DNA from: Saprospiraceae bacterium UBA3362
GTDB taxonomy: Bacteria; Bacteroidota; Bacteroidia; Chitinophagales; Saprospiraceae
Length of the DNA: 31,177 nucleotides
Assembly (NCBI GenBank): GCA_002360455.1
Contig: DEQQ01000013.1
Span: forward strand, 1 to 31,177
Direction of reading: 5' to 3'
Under the pieces are notes generated by a model, which was given only the letters and a program-made list of their open reading frames with translations, did no database searches and was not told the DNA's origin. Below are positions 9,374 to 17,524 of this stretch, piece by piece (positions within the stretch are counted from its first letter, which is position 1; each line of letters begins with the position of its first letter). The position numbers were made by a program, and so were the translations under genes.

Positions 9374-9776
9374 AATAGGGTTTTAATACACTAATAATAA
9401 ATGGAGGTGTGGTAACTCTTTTCATTGTTTGCATGTCCACACAACATAAATCTACTTTTGCTTTGTTAATTAGCTTGTTTTTTTCATTAAATATTTCGGT
9501 TTCAAAATTAATTTCCTGATCAGGAAGTCGAACTATTTTAGTGATTATTGTCAATAAATCATCATAATAAGCAGGTCTAATATAGTCTACACTGAGCCGA
9601 ATTACAGGCATCATGATGCCTTTTTTATCTTCCAATGATTTGTACTCTAGGCCGACTGATCTCAATGCTTCAACTCTGCCAACTTCATAATATTCAGTAT
9701 AATTTCCATAATACACATAACCCATTTTATCGGTCTCACCGTATCGAACTCTTATCTGTGTATTGTGAATATACAT
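9366..9776 (-). CDS. Acyl-CoA thioesterase, YbgC/4HBT hot-dog family
   Basis: Small single-domain hot-dog-fold protein of 136 residues, the usual length. The active-site region RYGETDKMGYVYYGNYTEYY starts at residue 11. Asp16 is the expected catalytic residue, and the Y-x-x-Y pattern with the following EVGRVEALRS helix is typical of YbgC/FadM thioesterases. These hydrolyse acyl-CoA in the cytoplasm. The chain length used cannot be read here. It starts 1 nt after the stop of the arginine deiminase gene and overlaps the YihY-like gene by 8 bp, so all three are almost certainly co-transcribed. No pathway clearly joins the three. Confidence 0.88.
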   Translation of the reverse strand: MYIHNTQIRVRYGETDKMGYVYYGNYTEYYEVGRVEALRSVGLEYKSLEDKKGIMMPVIRLSVDYIRPAYYDDLLTIITKIVRLPDQEINFETEIFNEKNKLINKAKVDLCCVDMQTMKRVTTPPFIISVLKPYFG

Positions 9777-9777
9777 A

Positions 9778-11046
9778 CTAACTAATTGATGTTCTCAAAA
9801 TGGGACAAGACATACAATGTGTGCCACCTCTTGCGCGACTTAATTCGCTGGAAGGTAAAGTAATGATGGTATTATAGATGTGATCGGGATCTATTTTTTC
9901 TTCGCTTACCTGAGTTAAAAATTCCTTTGCATGGATAACGTTATATCCTGCTTTTTTAAAAGCGATCTCAGTATAAGGATTTCGATCATAAGTTAATGCT
10001 ATGCCGGGTCTAATAGTAAGCAAATTACAGCCGTCAGTCCATTGTTCTCTTTCTTGATAAGGCGACTCTCCATCTCCACTCCAAATAAACTCTGTATTAG
10101 GATTGATTTCTGCAATTAAAAACTCTAAGATCGAAGTGTATTCTACAATTTCTCCTGACTTTCTATACACTGTCACATACGAACCAAGACCATCTTTTAC
10201 TATAGGTTTAAAACCCACAAAATGATTATAATTGATTTGAGTAAAAATGGTGTCGATGTGCATGAAAGAACGCTCTTTAGGAACATCTATTTCTACAATA
10301 TTATTTACAATATTTCTTTCGAACAAAACTCTCTTTAAGCTCATCATGGCATGGTCGGTTGTGCGCTCACTGCTACCAACCAATAAATAATCCTTATTAA
10401 GAATCATTAAGTCACCTCCTTCTATTGAAATTGGCTCTCCCTTTCTGCTCGGAGGAAATATATCAACGAGATTAAGATTAATCAATTTATTCTCTTCTGC
10501 CAAATGTTTGAAATAGGGGTGAGCATGAAAAATAAAACGTGTCAATAAATTTTCTCTATGTCTTACATACTTATTCGCTTTTGTAATTACAACATGATCA
10601 TTAATAGTCAGTGCAATGTCTCTTGTGAAAATAAAATTCGGAATAGGGTCAAACAAAATAAGAGATTCTTCACGATAGTATCCTGTTATAAGAACCTCTG
10701 CTAAAGAGGTGTGATCCATGTTCAAGAGCAACTTGACATACTCATTGGGCAATTCTTCAAATTCTTTTATGAGTTGGATAACTTCCAATTTAATATCAGG
10801 ATTTGCGTCCAGTCCAACTTTTATCAGGTCTTCCGTTTCTAAAACATTATCTTTTCCTAAAAATGTTTCCAGCACTTTCTGATATACTGCATGCTCTTTT
10901 TGCATGGTCGGCAAGTGGACTATATCATCAAAAAGTAAATCACCGGCTTTTTTCGGGCTTATTCTGCTTATTCCCTCATCAGGTTTGTGAATGATTAATT
11001 TTTGAAGAGCTTGAATTTCTGAGTCACAATAAACTTTAATATTCAT
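9778..11046 (-). CDS. arcA: Arginine deiminase
   Basis: Protein of 422 residues, typical of arginine deiminases, which hydrolyse L-arginine to citrulline and ammonia. All catalytic positions of the guanidine-modifying fold can be matched: FTRDIA (140-145, Asp143), EGGD (209-212, Glu209), MHID (262-265, His263 and Asp265) and the C-terminal GGTHCMSCP with nucleophile Cys411. The N-terminus KLIIHKPDEGISRISP fits the family's substrate-loop segment. The partners of the fermentative arginine pathway (ornithine carbamoyltransferase, carbamate kinase, antiporter) are absent nearby. An ornithine aminotransferase is encoded 1.4 kb upstream in a different operon. Activity on a related substrate such as citrulline or agmatine cannot be excluded. 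It is the first gene of its operon. Confidence 0.88.
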   Translation of the reverse strand: MNIKVYCDSEIQALQKLIIHKPDEGISRISPKKAGDLLFDDIVHLPTMQKEHAVYQKVLETFLGKDNVLETEDLIKVGLDANPDIKLEVIQLIKEFEELPNEYVKLLLNMDHTSLAEVLITGYYREESLILFDPIPNFIFTRDIALTINDHVVITKANKYVRHRENLLTRFIFHAHPYFKHLAEENKLINLNLVDIFPPSRKGEPISIEGGDLMILNKDYLLVGSSERTTDHAMMSLKRVLFERNIVNNIVEIDVPKERSFMHIDTIFTQINYNHFVGFKPIVKDGLGSYVTVYRKSGEIVEYTSILEFLIAEINPNTEFIWSGDGESPYQEREQWTDGCNLLTIRPGIALTYDRNPYTEIAFKKAGYNVIHAKEFLTQVSEEKIDPDHIYNTIITLPSSELSRARGGTHCMSCPILRTSIS

Positions 11047-11221
11047 TGAATAGCTTTTAATGACCCAAAGGTCTTATAAATTCCCCACATTCCACAATTT
11101 TATTAAAGGATTGATCTTTATCTGAAAATTAAATAGGAAATTCTAATAAATAGTTTTGAAAATAAAATTTAATATTCTTTCATTTATTGGTTTAAAATAC
11201 TTAGAATTAGGATATAAAAAT

Positions 11222-11251
11222 AAAAAGCACCCTAAAAATAGGATGCTTTTT
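11222..11251 (-). terminator. Rho-independent terminator of the T9SS cargo gene
   Basis: Arms 11222-11233 and 11240-11251 pair over 12 positions, with one G-U wobble on the minus-strand RNA, around a 6-nt A/T loop. On the minus strand the second arm ends in a U-run (TTTTTATTTTTA). It lies 25 bp beyond the stop codon at 11276, the best intrinsic terminator in the window. Confidence 0.85.
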
Positions 11252-11275
11252 AATAAAAATAATTCCTTTTAACAA

Positions 11276-12232
11276 TTAAATCTTTGCAAACTTAATATAA
11301 CTTACTCTGCCTGATTGATCAGAAAAATGAACTATATAAAATCCCGCACTAAAGTCTTCAATATTGATTTCTTGAACAGATTCTCCCTCATAAAAGTGAT
11401 ATCCTGACTGATATACCTTTTTTCCTAATTCATTTGTAATCACAATTTGTCCATCAAAACTCTTCACAACATCCATTGATATGGATAACAAATTTTTTAC
11501 AGGATTAGGGACAACTTCAAATCGCGCTGACTCGGAGAGGTCATTAACTCCTACTGCAGGTACTGCAACTCTTAAGGAACTGGTAATAGTCATCAAACCT
11601 ACATGATTGCTGTTTTTGTTCCAAAAAAATGGTGTAGTAGGAAATGGATCTGCATTGTATCGATAAGAAAAACTAACATTCTTTATAGAAAATTGAGCAT
11701 CTGCGTACCCTTCAAATTGACATGTTACTTCTATCTGTTTCCCTCTATAGGGTGAAACATCTATGCGTTCTGTGGTATAACAAACCTGATTGTTATCTCC
11801 TGTACTCTCTATCCATAAATCATTATTCAAACCTTCGATTTTTACATTACCATAAATCTGTCCATCCAAGCTTCCGGATGGAATACTGTTGCCATAATAA
11901 GGGTTTCTGCATGTCGTACAAGGAGTGCAAGGCCCAGGTGAGTTGTTGGCAGAACAACCGTCAGCAAAAGTAGCATTGGCCCATGTCCATGGTTTTCCTG
12001 TGCTTAAATCCCCTAAAACGTGAAATGGGCAACAGGTTGATTGACCTACCTGACCGACTTTGATAAAATCAAGACGAATTCCGCCTCTTTTCCTTTGATC
12101 TTGGCCTGTTGAAGGATCATTCGTTGGCGAAACAGTGCTGGTTTTACCACAAAACCTAAATTGAGCATGCTGTGCAAATGAAAACTGCACCAATCCTAAA
12201 AATAAAAATAGCGTAATGATTTTGAATTGCAT
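11276..12232 (-). CDS. Secreted cysteine-rich protein with T9SS type A sorting domain
   Basis: Protein of 318 residues. It has a clear signal peptide (MQFKIITLFLFLGLVQFSFA, cleavage likely after the final Ala before QHAQF). A middle region of about 200 residues contains around eleven cysteines, including CC near residue 65 and a CTPCTTC cluster near 105. The C-terminal domain of about 75 residues begins VVPNPVKNLLSISM and contains GKKVYQSG and GFYIVHFSDQSGRVSYIKF, the hallmarks of a type IX secretion sorting domain. The protein should cross the outer membrane and be anchored or released. I do not recognise the cysteine-rich region. It reads like a beta-sandwich with disulfides, and no catalytic motif is visible. 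A terminator follows, so it is probably monocistronic. Confidence 0.8.
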   Translation of the reverse strand: MQFKIITLFLFLGLVQFSFAQHAQFRFCGKTSTVSPTNDPSTGQDQRKRGGIRLDFIKVGQVGQSTCCPFHVLGDLSTGKPWTWANATFADGCSANNSPGPCTPCTTCRNPYYGNSIPSGSLDGQIYGNVKIEGLNNDLWIESTGDNNQVCYTTERIDVSPYRGKQIEVTCQFEGYADAQFSIKNVSFSYRYNADPFPTTPFFWNKNSNHVGLMTITSSLRVAVPAVGVNDLSESARFEVVPNPVKNLLSISMDVVKSFDGQIVITNELGKKVYQSGYHFYEGESVQEINIEDFSAGFYIVHFSDQSGRVSYIKFAKI

Positions 12233-12387
12233 AATCTGAGTTTATAATAATGTATATGTTTCTTGATCCTTAAATGCTGCTTTAGCGTTACACTAAATTT
12301 AATATGATTTTCATTAAAATTGCTTTGTAAAGTTAAGTACAAAAATCAAAATTATAACAAAATATATTAAAAAAAAATTATATAAGA

Positions 12388-12412
12388 CAATTTATTTATA
12401 TATAATAAATTG
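12388..12412 (-). terminator. Candidate terminator of the rocD operon
   Basis: Perfect 9-bp stem CAATTTATT/AATAAATTG (12388-12396 with 12404-12412) with a 7-nt loop, starting 6 bp beyond the rocD stop. On the minus strand a run of nine T (12377-12369) follows about ten bases after the stem. The stem is AT-rich, so strength is doubtful. Confidence 0.5.
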
Positions 12413-12417
12413 AATTT

Positions 12418-13662
12418 CTAATTAATAGATTCATTTATGCTGTGTTCAATAATATCTAGAGCTTCTCTAATTTGTTGCTTCGAGATGCAAAGGGGAGGAG
12501 CTAATCTTATAATATTTCCATGTGTGGGTTTTGCTAAAAGTCCATTGGATGCCATGGTTAAGCAAATTTTCCATGCTGTTTCACTCTGTGGACTATCATT
12601 AATTTCTATAGCGTTAAGAAGTCCTTTTCCCCTAACTGCTTGTATTATACTATTCTTTTCTTTGATTTCTTGTAATCCGAGACGCAATTCTTTTCCTCTA
12701 TAATCCGCATTAGTTGCCAAATCTTCATCAAGGATAACCTGAATGGCGGCAGAAGCAACAGCACAGGCCAATGGAGCGCCCCCAAAGGTAGAGCCATGTT
12801 CGCCGGGTTTGACGCATAACATAATGTCATCATTGGCCAATACAGCAGATACAGGAAAAGTTCCTCCTGACAAGGCTTTGCCTAAGAGTAAAATATCTGG
12901 TTTTATACCTATATGATCGCAGGCCAGCATTTTGCCCGTTCTCGCTAAGCCGGTCTGAATTTCGTCTGCTATAAATAGAACTTGGTTGTTCTTGCATAAT
13001 GTGTACACATCTTTAAGAAATTGATCCTCTGCAATAATAACACCGGCTTCTCCCTGAATAGGTTCAATGAGAATTGCGGCCACATTTTTATCTACGATCA
13101 GTTCTTGTACAGAACTTAAATCATTATATTTAAAACGTTTTATTCCCGGTAAGTAAGGACCAAATCCCACGTAACTGCTTGGGTCATCTGAGGCACTTAC
13201 TGCGGTCATGGTGCGACCGTGAAAGTTTCCCGATGCAACTAGAATTGTAGCCTGATTTTCAGCTACTTTTTTGACATTATAAGCCCATTTTCTTGCTAGT
13301 TTAATAGCGGTTTCCACCGCTTCTACACCGGAATTGATAGGCAATAACTTATCATATTGAAATAGCTTACAAAGTTTCTGTTCATATTCTCCCAATTTTG
13401 AGTTGTAAAAAGCTCTTGAGGTTAATGTAAGTTTTCCGGCTTGATCTTGGAGAGCTGCGATAATTCGAGGATGACAATGTCCTTGGTTTACCGCTGAATA
13501 GGCAGATAAAAAATCCATGTATTGCTTTCCATCCACATCCCACATGTAAATCCCTTCTGCGCGATCTAATACCACTGGTAATGGATGATAATTGTGAGCA
13601 CCATATCGATCTTCCAACTGGATGTATGATTGAGCCAAACTAGAAACTGTATTGATTGTCAT
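12418..13662 (-). CDS. rocD: Ornithine aminotransferase (ornithine--oxo-acid transaminase)
   Basis: Class III PLP aminotransferase of 414 residues that turns ornithine plus 2-oxoglutarate into glutamate-5-semialdehyde and glutamate. Diagnostic features are the segment FLSAYSAVNQGHCHPRI (51-67), which matches the ornithine-recognition region of true ornithine aminotransferases; SGVEAVETAIKLARKW (111-126); SGNFHGRTM (144-152) for cofactor stacking; ADEIQTG (232-238) with Asp233; and Lys262 in LLGKALSGG. These separate it from acetylornithine and 4-aminobutyrate relatives. It is the last gene of a four-gene operon, 29 bp after coaE. Together with the arginine deiminase gene downstream it points to arginine/ornithine use. 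Confidence 0.92.
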   Translation of the reverse strand: MTINTVSSLAQSYIQLEDRYGAHNYHPLPVVLDRAEGIYMWDVDGKQYMDFLSAYSAVNQGHCHPRIIAALQDQAGKLTLTSRAFYNSKLGEYEQKLCKLFQYDKLLPINSGVEAVETAIKLARKWAYNVKKVAENQATILVASGNFHGRTMTAVSASDDPSSYVGFGPYLPGIKRFKYNDLSSVQELIVDKNVAAILIEPIQGEAGVIIAEDQFLKDVYTLCKNNQVLFIADEIQTGLARTGKMLACDHIGIKPDILLLGKALSGGTFPVSAVLANDDIMLCVKPGEHGSTFGGAPLACAVASAAIQVILDEDLATNADYRGKELRLGLQEIKEKNSIIQAVRGKGLLNAIEINDSPQSETAWKICLTMASNGLLAKPTHGNIIRLAPPLCISKQQIREALDIIEHSINESIN

Positions 13663-13691
13663 AAAAAAGGATTTAAGGCAAAAATAGTGAA

Positions 13692-14300
13692 TTAAACCAA
13701 ATTGTATTTTTTCATTATAGTTTGATGAACAGAATATACCTGTTGAATTACGGATTCTATGCCGGAATTATCAATGATAAAATCAGCTAAAACTCTGTAT
13801 TCAGAATCCGATTTTTGTTTATTTATTCTTGCTTCTATTTGCTCTCTTGATTTATTATCTCTGTGCATTGCCCTTTGAATACGCAACTCTGTATCGGCAT
13901 AAACATAGATTAGCTCATCTACTTTTTGAGACGCCATTGTTTCGATCAAAAGAGCCGATTCTTTGATGACATAAGCTGATTCTTGCTGGGAGTACCAGAG
14001 ATCAAAATGCTTAAAAACAAAGGGATGTACAATGAGATTAAGGGATGTAAGCATTTCCTTATTATTAAATACAATTTGAGCAATATGTGCTTTGTTTAGT
14101 TTTTTATTTTCGAGATATGCTTTTTCACCAAACAGTTGCTTGATTTCGTGGATTAGTTGCTTATTGTTTTCCATCAACCATCCGGCTTGCTGATCTGAAT
14201 TGAAAATGGCAATTCCTAGTTCTTTGAACAATTCGCAAATAAACGTTTTGCCGCTTCCAATCCCTCCGGTTATGCCAACAATGGGTCTTACTCTGGCCAT
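13692..14300 (-). CDS. coaE: Dephospho-CoA kinase
   Basis: Protein of 202 residues, normal family length, catalysing the last step of coenzyme A synthesis: ATP-dependent phosphorylation of the 3'-hydroxyl of dephospho-CoA. The P-loop GITGGIGSGKT is at residues 9-19, followed by the FNSDQQAGWLM segment that corresponds to the conserved D-A-D region of CoaE, and the C-terminal ADFIIDNSG stretch is also typical. The start codon overlaps the yigZ-like gene by 13 bp, so translation is probably coupled. No reason to doubt an ordinary housekeeping role. Confidence 0.93.
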   Translation of the reverse strand: MARVRPIVGITGGIGSGKTFICELFKELGIAIFNSDQQAGWLMENNKQLIHEIKQLFGEKAYLENKKLNKAHIAQIVFNNKEMLTSLNLIVHPFVFKHFDLWYSQQESAYVIKESALLIETMASQKVDELIYVYADTELRIQRAMHRDNKSREQIEARINKQKSDSEYRVLADFIIDNSGIESVIQQVYSVHQTIMKKYNLV

Positions 14301-14938
14301 ACTAATTGCAAATTATAAATATCAATCTGGTTTTTATTAAAAATTTCAGGTTTGCTGGGATCAAATTTTTGTCTTAATAGGTTGACAAATTTAAGAGACT
14401 GATTTTTTGGTATTTCAAGATTCAAGCTACTATTTAGATTTTGATCTATATGAATAATTCTAATGTTTCTATCTAGTTTAGCAATATTAAGGATGTTGTG
14501 TATTAGATTTGGTGGGCAAAAAATAGTAAGGGATTCATATTGAAAACTTAACTTTAAATCAGCTGATTGAATTGCAATTTCAGCCGCTGCTTTGTAGGCT
14601 CGAGTTAGACCTGCAGCTCCCAAAAGAGTGCCTCCAAAATATCTAACTACAAAACAGCTGCAATTAATGATTTCAAACTTCTCCAACTGATTCAAAATGG
14701 GTTTTCCTGCAGTTCCTCCCGGCTCACCATCGTCATTGGCTTTGGTGATTAAATCTTCCTGTAAAATTCTATACGCATAACAAATGTGTCTTGCTTTGTG
14801 ATGCTGTTTTTGTAAATTTTCGAGAGAGTTTTTCCAATCAACTACCGTCTGAGTTGGATATAAAAATGAGTAGAATTTGCTGGCTTTTTCTACATATAAA
14901 CCAGTGGAAATTTCTGAGATTGAATAGTAGGAATCCAT
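14288..14938 (-). CDS. YigZ/IMPACT family protein (UPF0029)
   Basis: Protein of 216 residues with the UPF0029 N-terminal domain: a segment KHHKARHICYAYRI-like around residues 45-60, then NDDGEPGGTAGKPILNQL and VRYFGGTLLGAAGLTRAY, the family's signature loops. The C-terminal ferredoxin-like domain is less conserved. Members are linked to the eukaryotic translation regulator IMPACT, but the bacterial function is not established. It lies 3 bp after the DMT transporter gene and overlaps coaE by 13 bp, so it is in the middle of an operon. Family assignment is sure; function is not. Confidence 0.9.
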   Translation of the reverse strand: MDSYYSISEISTGLYVEKASKFYSFLYPTQTVVDWKNSLENLQKQHHKARHICYAYRILQEDLITKANDDGEPGGTAGKPILNQLEKFEIINCSCFVVRYFGGTLLGAAGLTRAYKAAAEIAIQSADLKLSFQYESLTIFCPPNLIHNILNIAKLDRNIRIIHIDQNLNSSLNLEIPKNQSLKFVNLLRQKFDPSKPEIFNKNQIDIYNLQLVWPE

Positions 14939-14941
14939 TGA

Positions 14942-15805
14942 TTAATTATTCTGAAAATAGGAGATCAATCCAATGGCAACCAAAGCCAAAACTAATCCGA
15001 TCCATTGAAAGAACGAAATTTTTTCTTTAAAAAATATATAAGACACTAAAATACTCAAAAAGATAACTGCACAGTTTAAAACAGGAAAAACTACAGAACC
15101 TGGAATTCCGGACTGTAATGAATAATTCAAGCTAATAATGGAAAAATAATTAGGAATGCCAAGTGCAATACCAAAACCTACAGAGTTCTTATCTGTCCAT
15201 TTAATTTTAGATCTGTATTGCATTATTCCAAACAAGAAAGCAAAGAAGAATATGCCCAAAGTAAAGCTCATTTTTTCGATAGAATTCAGACTGGTGAATT
15301 TATACAATGAAATAAAAATTACTTCAATTCCAATAGCCATTATCCAGGCTAAAAATAAGAATTTTTTATTTTTAATTTTATCTTGGACTGCTCCAAAATT
15401 CAAGCTTAAAAGAAAGATGGAAAGAATAGCTAAAAACAAACCTACAATCTGTAAAAAGACTACATTGTCTCCTAGTACGATAGCCACAACGACACTTACA
15501 ATAATCGACATTTTCTGAATAGTACTGCTTATGGCCAAGCCATTAAATTCAATAGATTTGCCAAAAAAATTAAAACCAAGAATAAAAAATGCCCCCAATA
15601 TTATTGCACTGGGCAACCAACTTGTGTTTTGGAATGATTCGTTTGAACTGGAATATTGAGCCATAAAGAAAAAGAGCCCAATTACAGAGCAGCTGAGGTA
15701 ATTGATAATTACAGCTGTAATTCTATCAATACTGTATTTTGGAAAAACTTTAAAAAAGACTCCTAATATGGTTGTACAAGAAATGCTAGCAATTAAGTAC
15801 CACAT
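14942..15805 (-). CDS. EamA/DMT-family transporter
   Basis: Integral membrane protein of 287 residues with about ten hydrophobic helices in two repeats of five, the drug/metabolite transporter layout. It starts MWYLIASISCTTILGVFFKV. The second repeat ends with PVLNCAVIFLSILVSYIFFK, EKISFFQWIGLVLALVAIGL, the usual EamA closing pattern (K-E-x-x-x-x-x-Q-x-x-G). The cargo cannot be predicted, and exporters of metabolites or cell-wall precursors are the commonest in this group. It is the first gene of the operon with yigZ, coaE and rocD. Its promoter must lie in the 152-bp, very AT-rich divergent gap before the DoxX gene. Confidence 0.82.
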   Translation of the reverse strand: MWYLIASISCTTILGVFFKVFPKYSIDRITAVIINYLSCSVIGLFFFMAQYSSSNESFQNTSWLPSAIILGAFFILGFNFFGKSIEFNGLAISSTIQKMSIIVSVVVAIVLGDNVVFLQIVGLFLAILSIFLLSLNFGAVQDKIKNKKFLFLAWIMAIGIEVIFISLYKFTSLNSIEKMSFTLGIFFFAFLFGIMQYRSKIKWTDKNSVGFGIALGIPNYFSIISLNYSLQSGIPGSVVFPVLNCAVIFLSILVSYIFFKEKISFFQWIGLVLALVAIGLISYFQNN

Positions 15806-15957
15806 GTTGGGATAAAGGTATTAACATTTTGTTGTTTATTTTTTAATAGGTTTTAACCTCGAAACTAAAATTTTAATATGAGCTTTGAGCTTTAATTAAA
15901 TTATTGAACTAATTTAATTAATATATTTTTATTTATAATATATAAAATATTTAATAT

Positions 15958-17445
15958 ATGACGATTATATCATTAATGGGGTATATTGCTTTAGTAGCTC
16001 TCTTTTTGACTGCATTGATTTATTGGAAGAAAGGAGGTATTTCAATTATAGATTCTTTTCTTCAAAATTTTTGCGGTTCTTTGTTTATTTTCTCCGGATT
16101 TGTAAAAGCGGTAGATCCTGTAGGCACCGCTTATAAAATGGAGCAGTACTTCCAGCAGTTTGAATCTGTAGCTGCGGGAACATGGGCCAAATTTTGTGCA
16201 CCATTGTTTCCTTGGATGGCAGATCATGCCATAAGCTTTTCTGTTATTATGATAGTTTTGGAAATTGTTGTGGGCATAATGCTGTTGCTTGGTTTTTTAA
16301 GAAAATGGAATTCGTGGCTTTTCTTTCTGATTTTGATTTTTTTCACCGTTCTAACAGGCTTTACTTATTTGACAGGCTATGTTCCTGATGGTGTGAACTT
16401 TTTTGAATTTGGAAAATGGGCAGAATATAGTAAAAACAATATGAAAGTAACGGATTGCGGCTGCTTTGGAGATTTTATCAAATTGGAACCAAAAATATCG
16501 TTCTTCAAAGACATCATTCTTTTGATTCCCGGAATATGGTTTTTGTTTAGATGGTCAAAGCAACATCAATTGTTTTCACCTTCATTGAGAAGCTCTTTAA
16601 CCGGATTTGGAACCATTGCGACTTTAATGTTTTGTTTGAGCAACTTTATTTGGGATGAACCTATTATTGATTTTAGGCCGTTTAAAAATGGTGCTGACAT
16701 AAGAGCACAGAAATCTGCCGAAAAGAAAGCAGCAGCAAATGTGAAAATGTCATTTAAACTTAAAAATAAGCAATCCGGAAAAATAGAAATTCTCGAAGAG
16801 GCAAATTATATGAAGAATTTTGCCGCTTACCCCAAAACTGAATGGGAGGTAGTAGAACAAATCAAGTCAGAACCGGAAATACCGGAGACCAAAATATCCT
16901 ATTTTGATCTTGCTGATTTAAATGGTGAGGATAAGACAGATTCGCTTTTATTGGATGTCAACCAAACCTATTATATCATTTCCCCTAAGGTAAAATACTC
17001 GGTAAAACCACAGATTAAAATTTTGGAAGACTCAACTTTTGCATTTGACACCGTATATTCTGATCAAAGTAAAGCTCAATTTAATATAGTCAAGACGTTT
17101 AAAGGCTTGTCTAAAAGAGAGCTTAAAAGCAATGAATATATTTTTGACCAAGATTATATAGATATTTTTGAGAAAAAACTGATCCCGCTTATTGACAGTA
17201 CCAGAGGGCCAAAATGCGGAGTGGCTGTAGTGATAGGAGGAATGGGAGAAGAAGGAATTGCCTCTTTAAGAGAGAAATTGAATGTGCCATATCAATATTT
17301 TACCTGCGATGATATTGTATTGAAAACAATAATGCGCTCAAATCCGGGATTGCTGTTGATGCATTTTGGAAAAATTGAGCATAAATGGCATCATAACAAC
17401 CTTCCGACAGTAGAAGAACTAAAGGAAAAATATATTATTCGTTAA
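15958..17445 (+). CDS. BT_3928-type DoxX/MauE membrane protein with C-terminal thioredoxin-like region
   Basis: Protein of 495 residues. Residues about 1-215 hold five to six membrane helices with the DoxX/MauE-like segments FIFSGFVKAVDPVGTAYKME (44-63) and CGCFGDFIKLEP, both characteristic of the Bacteroidota BT_3928 family. The remaining half is soluble. The last 80 residues (starting near KCGVAVVIGGMGEEG and including SNPGLLLMHFG and LPTVEELKEKY) read like a thioredoxin fold but without a CxxC pair. The function is not established. DoxX relatives take part in membrane redox or disulfide chemistry, so an envelope redox role is only a guess. It heads the nusB-guaA operon, with 79 bp before nusB. 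Confidence 0.75.
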   Translation: MTIISLMGYIALVALFLTALIYWKKGGISIIDSFLQNFCGSLFIFSGFVKAVDPVGTAYKMEQYFQQFESVAAGTWAKFCAPLFPWMADHAISFSVIMIVLEIVVGIMLLLGFLRKWNSWLFFLILIFFTVLTGFTYLTGYVPDGVNFFEFGKWAEYSKNNMKVTDCGCFGDFIKLEPKISFFKDIILLIPGIWFLFRWSKQHQLFSPSLRSSLTGFGTIATLMFCLSNFIWDEPIIDFRPFKNGADIRAQKSAEKKAAANVKMSFKLKNKQSGKIEILEEANYMKNFAAYPKTEWEVVEQIKSEPEIPETKISYFDLADLNGEDKTDSLLLDVNQTYYIISPKVKYSVKPQIKILEDSTFAFDTVYSDQSKAQFNIVKTFKGLSKRELKSNEYIFDQDYIDIFEKKLIPLIDSTRGPKCGVAVVIGGMGEEGIASLREKLNVPYQYFTCDDIVLKTIMRSNPGLLLMHFGKIEHKWHHNNLPTVEELKEKYIIR

Positions 17446-17524
17446 TTTTAGTTGATTTTTTAATAAACAGTATAATTTTAACAGATAATCAACTTATTTT
17501 GCGGTCTAATTTAATACAGTAACA

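Noticed and set aside
13679..13686. TATTTTTG box before rocD on the minus strand
   Set aside because: No -33 element at suitable spacing, and the gene is 29 bp behind coaE in an apparent operon.
17450..17494. 8-bp inverted repeat AGTTGATT/AATCAACT after the DoxX gene, as a terminator
   Set aside because: The loop is 29 nt, there is no U-run, and nusB follows closely; probably chance or weak attenuation at most.
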